Origin: Fidelibacterota bacterium | Lineage (GTDB): Bacteria > Fidelibacterota > Marinisomatia > Marinisomatales > TCS55 | Direction: 5' to 3' | Length of the DNA: 8,144 bases | Assembly (NCBI GenBank): GCA_002716525.1 | Contig: PBBH01000002.1 | Span: 8,268 to 16,411, forward strand | Shown here: piece by piece, positions 1 to 7,130 of the stretch | Position numbering within the stretch: position 1 is the stretch's first letter | Layout: every line of letters begins with the position of its first letter | Position numbers and translations under genes: made by a program | Notes under the pieces: model-generated | Seen by the model: the letters and a program-made list of their open reading frames with translations, nothing else | The model's database searches: none | What the model was told of the DNA's origin: nothing

Positions 1-2367
1 GTTACCGAAGAAGGTGGAAAATTACACCTGAGAGGTGGCCGCTCAGATGAAGCCATGTATCTGGTGGACGGTGCCTCATCTATGAGCCCGATTATGGGAG
101 GCAATGCTATCCCCGTGAATCCATCTATCATCAAGGAACTCCAGGTGATTACCGGTACTTTCAATGCTGAATATGGTCAGGCCATGTCTGGTCAATTCAA
201 CACAGTGTTGAAAGAAGCGGAGTCCGGCGTACACGCCACTCTCGCTATGCGCACGTCGCTTGGTCAACCTTATTTTAAAGGAGATGGCAAAGATTTTGAG
301 GATTGGGACGTTTACGATGAAGTAGGAAAAGGTGTCTTTAAAAATGCAGCCGGTGAAACGCCTGTAGCAGCTGTATCTGGGACCGATTATGCCAAAGATA
401 CTAGTTTTGGTGGCGAAAAAACCATCACTGATGTCACTGCCAGTGTAGGTGGTAATGATATGGGTATTATTCTTACTGCCAGAATGTATGATGACGCAGG
501 TCGACTTCCCGGGATTGGTGAGGATTATCAAAGTATCCAAGGGAAATTCAGTACTGTGCATATGAATAATCTTAAACTGACATTAGAATTCATGAACCTT
601 AAAAGGAATTCTTTTTATGACCCAACCTACGATGGTATGAAAATCGAAGGTTCTGCTGGAGAACAAATGGTGTGGGATTGGAAATATGCCTTGGGTCAAT
701 ACCCCAGGACAGAAGAAACAACTAACCAGTTTGGTATTTCAGCCAATTATGTTGTTTCGCCCAACACGCATATTACAGCACGATTTGATAATCTATCCAA
801 AGTGCAGACCGATGGTGCAAAATATGGTGATCAATTCATCGATTTCGAAACAGTAACCACTGTATCCCCAGGTGTTAATTATAGCGGTGCTGATGGTCCT
901 AACCATACCAAGGTATTGGAAGATACTCAGCATAGCAATTCCTGGTTTGGATTATCCAACGTATATGGCCATTATTTCAACGCAGATCAGTCCCATCAGA
1001 CTATGGGACTATATGTGACCAGCCAGGCCAATTCCCGCCACTTGATAAAAGCTGGAGTGCAACATCGTAGTTATAATATTTCTCGAAAAGGACATGATAC
1101 CTGGTTCGGCAGAACAGTAGGTTATTCATCTTCGAGTCCGCGGCTTCAAACCCAGAATATTCAAGATGTGAACCCAACCGAAGTTGCAGCTTATGTTCAA
1201 GACCAGATGGAATTCAATGACATGATTGTGAACGTTGGATTACGCTATGACGGTTTCAATGCTGGTGCAGAAAAAGGCGTTTGGGATAAGGATTCGCAAG
1301 GTAACACATTGTGGGAAAATCCTACTATCAATCCTTTTGATCCTGGTCAACGGCGTGCCACGTCAATGAAATCAAAAATTAGCCCAAGGCTGGGTCTTTC
1401 ATTTCCAGTGGGCGATAATATGGCTTTTCGCATAGCGAATGGGACTTTTTTCCAACGTCCCGCATTTTATGATCTGTTGGAGAATTATATGGTACAAATG
1501 GATGGTGGGACCGAATCCGGATATTTTGTTTACATTGGTAACCCAAACTTGGAACCCATGATAACCAACACTTATGAAATGGGATTTCAGTACAGTATGG
1601 CTTCTAGGTTAAAACTAGATTTGGCTACATATTACAAAGATATTTCAAATTGGGTCTCCTCGCAGGAAGTCACCAACATACCCTTTGTTGATGATGGAAC
1701 TGGCTATGGGAACCCTGGTGGTTGGTCAACATCAGACCCCTACCAGGCTACACACTTTATTTACAAAACAAGTGACCACTTTGGAAGTGTGAAAGGAATA
1801 GAAATGAGTGTGTCTAGAACCGGTAGTTCCGGTCTGACAGGCATGGCCTCTTACACCTATTCAGTCGCTAAAGGAACGGCATCTGATAAAGTCAACTCGG
1901 GTGCTGGAAACGTCAGCCAGTCTGAAGGGCGCAGGAAAGGCATTATGGCCATGACAACACTGTACTGGCATCGTCCTCATGTATTGAATGGATACATAGA
2001 TTACCATACCAGTCTAGGTGGTATGTTTGACCGTATCGGCGGCAACATCACTTTCAATGCGCAAAGTGGACTGCCCCAGTCAGCTCGAGCAGGTGCCGCA
2101 GGCGCCGCTTTGGACGAAAGAGCACCGGGGACTATAGATGTGAATGCACGTTTGGATGCAACGCTGAATTTAGGCGTAGTACAACCAACGGTATTTCTTA
2201 TGGTTGAAAATGTACTCAACAGAAGAAATGTTGTTATTATTGCGGATCCAGGTTCATTTTTTGATGCGGCTTCATCCTATAATGATGTGGCTTCAGGTCC
2301 TCGAAATAACCTGTTAGCCTATGGTGTCCCAATGACAATGCATTTTGGTATTTCCATTAACTATTAA
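1..2367 (+). CDS. TonB-dependent outer-membrane receptor, Oar-like, 5' end missing
   Basis: This is an outer-membrane beta-barrel receptor that would import a ligand using TonB energy. The frame is open from base 1, so the true start, signal peptide, any carboxypeptidase-like regulatory domain and the TonB box lie upstream; 788 residues are visible. Numbering from the window edge, residues 8-24 (LHLRGGRSDEAMYLVDG) and 46-60 (ELQVITGTFNAEYGQ) are plug-domain motifs. The rest reads as a barrel with alternating aromatic strands. Typical late-barrel motifs are SKISPRLGLSF (about 458) and GNPNLEP (about 513). The protein ends in ISINY, and a terminal aromatic residue is the usual outer-membrane assembly signal. 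It resembles the Oar-like receptors common in FCB bacteria. The ligand cannot be read from the sequence. It is first in a run with the exported protein and PorV-like gene downstream. An ATG at base 55 is internal to the plug and is not the real start. Confidence 0.93.
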   Translation, partial: VTEEGGKLHLRGGRSDEAMYLVDGASSMSPIMGGNAIPVNPSIIKELQVITGTFNAEYGQAMSGQFNTVLKEAESGVHATLAMRTSLGQPYFKGDGKDFEDWDVYDEVGKGVFKNAAGETPVAAVSGTDYAKDTSFGGEKTITDVTASVGGNDMGIILTARMYDDAGRLPGIGEDYQSIQGKFSTVHMNNLKLTLEFMNLKRNSFYDPTYDGMKIEGSAGEQMVWDWKYALGQYPRTEETTNQFGISANYVVSPNTHITARFDNLSKVQTDGAKYGDQFIDFETVTTVSPGVNYSGADGPNHTKVLEDTQHSNSWFGLSNVYGHYFNADQSHQTMGLYVTSQANSRHLIKAGVQHRSYNISRKGHDTWFGRTVGYSSSSPRLQTQNIQDVNPTEVAAYVQDQMEFNDMIVNVGLRYDGFNAGAEKGVWDKDSQGNTLWENPTINPFDPGQRRATSMKSKISPRLGLSFPVGDNMAFRIANGTFFQRPAFYDLLENYMVQMDGGTESGYFVYIGNPNLEPMITNTYEMGFQYSMASRLKLDLATYYKDISNWVSSQEVTNIPFVDDGTGYGNPGGWSTSDPYQATHFIYKTSDHFGSVKGIEMSVSRTGSSGLTGMASYTYSVAKGTASDKVNSGAGNVSQSEGRRKGIMAMTTLYWHRPHVLNGYIDYHTSLGGMFDRIGGNITFNAQSGLPQSARAGAAGAALDERAPGTIDVNARLDATLNLGVVQPTVFLMVENVLNRRNVVIIADPGSFFDAASSYNDVASGPRNNLLAYGVPMTMHFGISINY

Positions 2368-2376
2368 GTCAAGCAA

Positions 2377-2382
2377 AAGGAG
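2377..2382 (+). promoter_or_regulatory. Shine-Dalgarno site (AAGGAG) for the Fn3/C-terminal-domain protein
   Basis: AAGGAG lies 8 bases before the ATG at 2391, in the 23-base gap after the receptor stop. It fixes the start of the second gene. I see no promoter or terminator in this gap, so co-transcription with the receptor is likely. Confidence 0.8.
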
Positions 2383-2390
2383 AATAAATA

Positions 2391-4424
2391 ATGAAAATTG
2401 CAATAAATCGAATCTCCCGGATGGCTATAGCAGGCATCGTAATGTTTGGCTTAGTAGCTGAATTGGGAGCGAAAGATAGACTAGACATATTGAAACTCAG
2501 ACAGGGATACCTGTTTAAGGAGTTTCACCCTGTCTTAGATCAAACCTATGTTTTCCATACAAACAATAACCTATGGATGGGTTGGGATTCTTACGGGAAT
2601 ACCGGTGACCAAACTTGTTCGGGAATTATACCTGGTTGGGTATATCCTGGATGCTTTACCACTGAAGGCGGTAAAGGGTTTTTGAACTACAATTGCCGTG
2701 CTGGTTATTGGATCGTTGGGAAACAACTTGATGCAGACGGAGTAAATCAATTTGTAGAAGGCACTACAGGGGAATATGTTGTAACTCGTGGTACAACGCC
2801 AGGTTCAACGAGCCAAGGATGGGCTGGAACTGATACTGACTATAATAAAGAACCTTGGGTCAGTACCTCAGAATGGTCAATTCCCACAATGAGTGTTAAA
2901 GTGAAAGCAACACGCCGTTCCTGGAGTTTTCCTGGAACGAAAAACACTTACTTTAAAGTAGGCTCACCAACATCCGATTATGATTTTAATGATTTTGTAT
3001 TGGAAGAAGTGGAATTAGTCAATACCGGTACTGTAGATGTAACAGATCTGATTATGGGTGGCAAAGCAGATCATGATGCTGCTTGGAACATCCCTTTCCC
3101 AGACTGGGATTTTCCTTTCTGGACAGATGATATTGTTGACTATGATGATGTTTCTATGGCTACACACTTTCTAGACGGAGATAACCAAGGAACAGCCGCA
3201 AACGATTTCGGGATTGATGACGATGGAAGAGATTATCGAAATATCCGTATTGGTCAGGTAGCGGTAAACTTGAATGGGAAAAATCATGACGCCTTAACCG
3301 CAACTGATGTAACCCATATGTGGTGGACGGGCGATGAAGACCCCCAGACTGCTTCGGCACGCCATGCGATGGCTAGCTTAGGTTTTTCTGGTGGTGATAA
3401 AAAAGGTGTTAATCCCAGCCCGCAAGACATGCGCTATCTACAGGCTTATGGCCCTTTTACCCTAGCAGCTGGCGATACAGTGAAACTGTCTTTCGCAGTT
3501 ATTGCTGGTTCAGGGATGGATAATGTGCGTAATGCAGCAGCAGCAGCTAAAAAAGCTTACGACTGGAAATACAATCTGCCTAAACCCCCATCGGCACCAT
3601 CGGTGACCTCAGTGGCTACAACACCTACCGGATATGTAAAAATTGACTGGACTTATACTGCTGCCCAGCAGGCTGCCGTTGATCCTGATATGGGGTCGGC
3701 TGACTTTGCTGGTTTCCGGGTATACCGGACTGTTGCAGCGCCCGCTTCAAAAACTGCTGACATTTTTACGGCTGAGGGCGTGACAGCGGAAGATACGGAC
3801 GCTTTGGCTAATGGCGCCGATTTTCCAGGTCATGCAGCTGGTCCATACAAATTACTAAAAGAAGGAGGCGCATCGACCTTTGGTTCAGGCGAATCCTTTT
3901 CATACACAGATGAAAAAGTGGCTGTTGGTCTTATGTACTGGTATTATGTAGCCGCTTATGATAATGGCGGAACTAACGCAACCCATGGAACAGTACCTTC
4001 ATTGGAAAGTTACTATACGATGTGCTATCCCTTGGTTGCTGCTCCCGATGGTAGTGGGAATATGATACCTACTGCTCCAGCAGCAACGGTAGTTGCACTG
4101 GAAGAGTTGGAATACACTGATATTAATAAGAAAACAAGTTCAGATGTGTTTGTTTCTCCAAACCCATGGAGATTATCCATCATGAGCAAATATCATGGTT
4201 CTGATAGTCCTACAGGCTATTTCATGCGGTTTTACAATGTGAAATCAGGTGACATAGTTAAGATCTATGATGTAACAGGTAATTTAGTGTACGAATCGGA
4301 TGAAGTTGCAGCGAATGGGTCTTGGGATTGGAACTTGGTGTCTCGAACTAGGAACCAGGTTTCTACCGGTGTTTATTTTTGGAAGGTTGGTGATACAACC
4401 GGCAAACTTGCAGTGATAAGGTAA
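2391..4424 (+). CDS. Secreted protein with Fn3-like domain and FlgD/Por-type C-terminal sorting domain
   Basis: This 677-residue exported protein is of unknown function. Residues 1-27 look like a Sec signal peptide: basic start (MKIAINRISR), hydrophobic stretch about 12-23, possible cleavage after GA at 27. Residues about 30-395 are rich in Asp, Gly, Trp and Tyr and match no domain I can name. They contain C76, C88 and C102 and acidic runs (DDD at 276-278). Residues 354-371 (GPFTLAAGDTVKLSFAVI) read like a recurring segment of large FCB secreted proteins. About 398-525 resembles fibronectin type III, ending in YWYYVAAYD. Residues 585-677 form a FlgD-Ig-like or type IX sorting domain, with SPNPW, VKIYDVTGNLVYE, STGVYFWKV and terminal GKLAVIR. 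It sits where SusD would follow a SusC receptor but does not look like SusD. Being between a receptor and a PorV-like gene, it may be a surface partner of the receptor. The domain calls are by eye; the role is inference. Confidence 0.88.
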   Translation: MKIAINRISRMAIAGIVMFGLVAELGAKDRLDILKLRQGYLFKEFHPVLDQTYVFHTNNNLWMGWDSYGNTGDQTCSGIIPGWVYPGCFTTEGGKGFLNYNCRAGYWIVGKQLDADGVNQFVEGTTGEYVVTRGTTPGSTSQGWAGTDTDYNKEPWVSTSEWSIPTMSVKVKATRRSWSFPGTKNTYFKVGSPTSDYDFNDFVLEEVELVNTGTVDVTDLIMGGKADHDAAWNIPFPDWDFPFWTDDIVDYDDVSMATHFLDGDNQGTAANDFGIDDDGRDYRNIRIGQVAVNLNGKNHDALTATDVTHMWWTGDEDPQTASARHAMASLGFSGGDKKGVNPSPQDMRYLQAYGPFTLAAGDTVKLSFAVIAGSGMDNVRNAAAAAKKAYDWKYNLPKPPSAPSVTSVATTPTGYVKIDWTYTAAQQAAVDPDMGSADFAGFRVYRTVAAPASKTADIFTAEGVTAEDTDALANGADFPGHAAGPYKLLKEGGASTFGSGESFSYTDEKVAVGLMYWYYVAAYDNGGTNATHGTVPSLESYYTMCYPLVAAPDGSGNMIPTAPAATVVALEELEYTDINKKTSSDVFVSPNPWRLSIMSKYHGSDSPTGYFMRFYNVKSGDIVKIYDVTGNLVYESDEVAANGSWDWNLVSRTRNQVSTGVYFWKVGDTTGKLAVIR

Positions 4425-4430
4425 AGGAGG
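4424..4430 (+). promoter_or_regulatory. Shine-Dalgarno site (AAGGAGG) overlapping the upstream stop codon
   Basis: AAGGAGG lies 5 bases before the ATG at 4436, and its first A is the last base of the upstream TAA (4422-4424). This supports ATG 4436 over the in-frame ATG at 4454 and suggests translational coupling of the PorV-like gene to the preceding gene. Confidence 0.85.
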
Positions 4431-4435
4431 GCATC

Positions 4436-5401
4436 ATGAGAAAATCAAATAAAATGAAACAAATTGCGATTGCTCTTTTGATCACAATGTTTTTGCCAAG
4501 CACTTTGCTAATAGCCCAAAAAGGGGATGAAAATGATAAAGCGGGTGTCGTAGGCTTCAAATTCTTGAATTTGAGCTATGGTGCTCGTGGAACGGCATTG
4601 GGTGGTTTAGCTGCTCAGGCTAGTGGCGCTGAAGCACTGTTTTGGAATCCAGCTGGATTAACTGGTGCAACTGGCATTGGTTTTACATTTGGCCAAACCC
4701 AATGGCTCGTTGAAACCACCTATAATAATGTTGGTGTTGCAATGCCCCTTGCAGGTGGCGTGATCGGTGCATCAATGATAAGTATTAATTATGGTGACAT
4801 GATGAAATCCGGGTGGGCTGGTGATACAGAGTACATTTTCCAAGCCAATCAAGGGACATTTACCGCTTCAGATATGGCTTTACAGTTAAGTTATGGCAGA
4901 AAATTATCGGATAAGTTCTCCATAGGCGGAACAGCAAAATCAATAACGCAAGACATTGATGGTGACAAAATGAGTGGATTGGGATTTGATTTTGGTACCC
5001 AGTTTGATGTTGGGTATAATAATATGAGAATCGGTGCAGTCATTTCAAATTTTGGTGCAGATGTGGACCCCATTGAAACTAAAAAAGAAACGGCTACTGC
5101 CTTACCCGAGACATTTCAATTTGGCATCGTAAGTCAGGTGTTTGGTGATGAAAATATGGGTTTAATGGGTGGGATGAATGTGACGAAATACTCCGATGCT
5201 GCCCAGCGTTATTCCTTTAATGGTGAATTTTCCCTGATGGGGACAGCTAAGATTCGTGGGAATTACTCAACCGGTAGCACACAGCAACGGCTCACATTGG
5301 GCGGTGGCATTGTTGTTGCAGGTTTTGTTATAGATATAGCTTTAGCTAGCACATCTGATTTCGGGACTGTAACTCAGTTTTCACTCGGCTACAGTTTATA
5401 G
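4436..5401 (+). CDS. PorV/PorQ-family outer-membrane beta-barrel protein
   Basis: This is a 321-residue outer-membrane barrel of the PorV/PorQ family. In Porphyromonas, PorV binds the C-terminal sorting domain of type IX secretion cargo and carries it to the surface attachment machinery. A signal peptide covers residues 1-27 (hydrophobic IAIALLITMF, cleavage after LIA before QKG). The family signature follows at 43-75: FLNLSYGARGTALGG, then AEALFWNPAGL, the NPAGL motif shared with FadL-like barrels. The remainder is Gly-rich alternating strands, with GLGFDFGTQFDVGY at 181-194 and a final strand FSLGYSL. The last residue is Leu, preceded by Tyr at 319. It lies 11 bases after a gene whose product carries a likely sorting domain and just before a terminator, so it is last in the operon. 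Because FCB genomes often hold several PorV/PorQ paralogues, I leave the symbol blank: it may be a cargo-specific paralogue rather than the core PorV. Confidence 0.88.
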   Translation: MRKSNKMKQIAIALLITMFLPSTLLIAQKGDENDKAGVVGFKFLNLSYGARGTALGGLAAQASGAEALFWNPAGLTGATGIGFTFGQTQWLVETTYNNVGVAMPLAGGVIGASMISINYGDMMKSGWAGDTEYIFQANQGTFTASDMALQLSYGRKLSDKFSIGGTAKSITQDIDGDKMSGLGFDFGTQFDVGYNNMRIGAVISNFGADVDPIETKKETATALPETFQFGIVSQVFGDENMGLMGGMNVTKYSDAAQRYSFNGEFSLMGTAKIRGNYSTGSTQQRLTLGGGIVVAGFVIDIALASTSDFGTVTQFSLGYSL

Positions 5402-5421
5402 TAATCCTCTCAGTTTGAAAT

Positions 5422-5453
5422 AAAAAAGCCTCGCATTTCTGCGGGGCTTTTTT
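5422..5453 (+). terminator. Strong intrinsic terminator after the PorV-like gene
   Basis: Two 14-base arms, 5422-5435 (AAAAAAGCCTCGCA) and 5440-5453 (TGCGGGGCTTTTTT), pair fully with one G-U wobble around a 4-base TTTC loop. The hairpin is GC-rich in the middle and ends in six T on the + strand. The six A at the start of the 5' arm would act as the T-tract for minus-strand transcription, so it could work in both directions. It begins 21 bases after the PorV-like stop and separates the receptor operon from the CRTAC1-like gene. Confidence 0.93.
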
Positions 5454-5469
5454 ATTAGTACATTCCCAA

Positions 5470-7122
5470 ATGATGTTTCGATTCCTATTACTTACTTATA
5501 TATTCATTACAGCGTCCGTATTTGGTCAAGGGATAACGTTTATTGATGCTTCACAAAAACAGGGTCTTATTTTTAAACATGACCATGGTGGCAGTGGAAT
5601 GAAATATTATGTAGAAACTATGGGTTCTGGTGTTTGTTTGTTGGATTATGATAATGATGGTGATCTGGATATTTATTTTGCTCAGGGGGCATCCCTCCCT
5701 GGATGGAAGGGTTCAAAAGAATTGATAAATCGCCTATTTCAGAATAATGGTGGGGAATGGTCTGATGTTACTAAAAAAGCCGGTGTTGGTGATCCCTCTT
5801 ATAGTATAGGATGTGCCTGCGGTGATGTAGATAACGATGGAGATATCGATCTGTATGTCACCAACTTTGGAAATGATACATTTTATCGTAATGAAGGGAA
5901 TGGTACTTATTTTGAGGCCACTCAATCCACTGGATTAAACAATATAGAATGGGGTTCAAGCGCTGCTTTTTTTGATGGTGATCTTGATGGATGGTTAGAC
6001 TTGTATGTCGCTAATTATGTGGAATATACTGTTGATAAAAATCCTTGGTGCGGAGATCAGCATAGTGACAGACGGGCATACTGTGATCCAGATGTGTTTA
6101 AAGGAATTTCAGATAAATTTTTCCATAATAATGGAGATGGGACTTTCACTGATTGGACTGATAAATCCGGGATCGGAAAGAATCAGGGTAAGGGGCTAGG
6201 CGTTGTGCCGGGGGATTATGATAATGATGGCGATATGGATTTTTATGTTGCTAATGATAAAGTAATGAATCTGCTTTATAATAATAATGGCAAGGCCGTC
6301 TTTTCAGAGGAGGCCTTGTTTTCTGGTGTGGGATACAATGAGAATGGTCGGGCCGAAGCAGGTATGGGTGTAGATTTTGGAGATATTAATCAGGACGGCT
6401 GGCTTGATTTATTTGTTACCAATTTCAGTGGAGAGTCCAATACTCTTTATTTGAATGATCAAAATGGATCTTTTACAGATAAGACATTTTCTTTCGGCCT
6501 TGGACAGCCCAGCTTAGATCTATTGGGCTTTGGCACTAAGTTTGTCGATTTCAATTTAGATGGCTGGCTGGATATATTTATTGTAAACGGACATGTAATT
6601 GACAACATTGCCCTGTTTAATAAAGATTATACTCATGCGCAGAAAAAGCAGTTATTTTTAAACCAGACTGACGGTACTTTTAAAGAAATAGAAAATGCCG
6701 GCGATATAGGCAATAAAAGCGTGGGCCGTGGCGCTGCCTTTGGTGACATAGATAATGATGGAGACATAGACATTGTTATTTCAAACAATAACAGTAATTC
6801 AAATCTTTTGATCAATTTATCCAAGCCAGGTAATAATTGGATCAATGTTGAATTGGAAGGTGTCACTTGCAATCGTGACGCGATTGGTTCAAAACTAGAA
6901 TTACAATCAAAAAGCGGGACACAGGTGGCATGGGTAAATCCAGGTGCTAGTTATCTTGCCTCCAACGATAAAAGAATTCTGTTTGGTCTAAGCAAAGATA
7001 TGTACGTGGATAATCTGATAATCCATTGGCCAGATGGCCTAAAAGAATCATTTAATAATTTGGAGGTCAATTTATTTTACCACATAAGGCAAGGGAGCGG
7101 AATATCTATTATAAACCATTAA
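5470..7122 (+). CDS. CRTAC1-like FG-GAP/VCBS repeat protein with ASPIC/UnbV domain
   Basis: This 550-residue exported protein is built as a calcium-binding beta-propeller plus a C-terminal ASPIC/UnbV domain. Residues 1-20 are a signal peptide (MMFRFLLLTYIFITASVFGQ). Seven Asp-rich calcium loops occur at 59-67, 119-127, 169-177, 249-257, 305-313, 360-368 and 426-434. Four read DxDNDGDxD and three end in DGWLD; seven loops fit a seven-bladed propeller. C194 and C205, in an insertion between loops 3 and 4, could form a disulfide. Residues about 456-525 match ASPIC/UnbV: NRDAIGSKLEL, NPGASYLASNDKRILFGL, and IIHWPDG. The family is widespread but its biochemical role is unsettled; adhesion or ligand binding is a guess. 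No Shine-Dalgarno sequence precedes the start; ATG 5473 is an equally possible start. The next gene, a TPR protein, follows 8 bases after the stop or overlaps it. The length is about that usual for the family, so the gene looks intact. Confidence 0.93.
   Translation: MMFRFLLLTYIFITASVFGQGITFIDASQKQGLIFKHDHGGSGMKYYVETMGSGVCLLDYDNDGDLDIYFAQGASLPGWKGSKELINRLFQNNGGEWSDVTKKAGVGDPSYSIGCACGDVDNDGDIDLYVTNFGNDTFYRNEGNGTYFEATQSTGLNNIEWGSSAAFFDGDLDGWLDLYVANYVEYTVDKNPWCGDQHSDRRAYCDPDVFKGISDKFFHNNGDGTFTDWTDKSGIGKNQGKGLGVVPGDYDNDGDMDFYVANDKVMNLLYNNNGKAVFSEEALFSGVGYNENGRAEAGMGVDFGDINQDGWLDLFVTNFSGESNTLYLNDQNGSFTDKTFSFGLGQPSLDLLGFGTKFVDFNLDGWLDIFIVNGHVIDNIALFNKDYTHAQKKQLFLNQTDGTFKEIENAGDIGNKSVGRGAAFGDIDNDGDIDIVISNNNSNSNLLINLSKPGNNWINVELEGVTCNRDAIGSKLELQSKSGTQVAWVNPGASYLASNDKRILFGLSKDMYVDNLIIHWPDGLKESFNNLEVNLFYHIRQGSGISIINH
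7091..7097 (+). promoter_or_regulatory. Candidate Shine-Dalgarno site (AAGGGAG) for an ATC-initiated start of the TPR gene
   Basis: AAGGGAG lies inside the end of the CRTAC1-like gene and 6 bases before an ATC codon at 7104 that is in frame with the TPR gene. Starting there would give MYYKPLIIIMLQCTLLYAQ, a well-formed signal peptide. There is no comparable site before the ATG at 7131. ATC is a rare start codon, so this is a hypothesis. Confidence 0.35.
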
Positions 7123-7130
7123 TCATTATC

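Noticed and set aside
76..561. A 161-residue open frame on the minus strand
   Set aside because: It lies wholly inside the receptor gene, antisense to it, with no recognisable domain and no credible ribosome site; it is a shadow of a strongly supported coding frame.
2391..4424. SusD-like lipoprotein partner of a SusC receptor
   Set aside because: Position after a TonB receptor suggested it, but there is no lipobox, no helical TPR-like SusD pattern, and the protein is beta-rich with Fn3 and sorting-type domains.
5459..5464. TACATT as a -10 promoter element for the CRTAC1-like gene
   Set aside because: It matches only four of six positions, has no matching -35 element at normal spacing, and would put the transcript start at the ATG; too weak to annotate.
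5643..6230. 18-base direct repeat (5643-5660 and 6213-6230) as a mobile or recombination repeat
   Set aside because: Both copies encode the same calcium-loop residues in the same frame, so protein repeat structure explains them.
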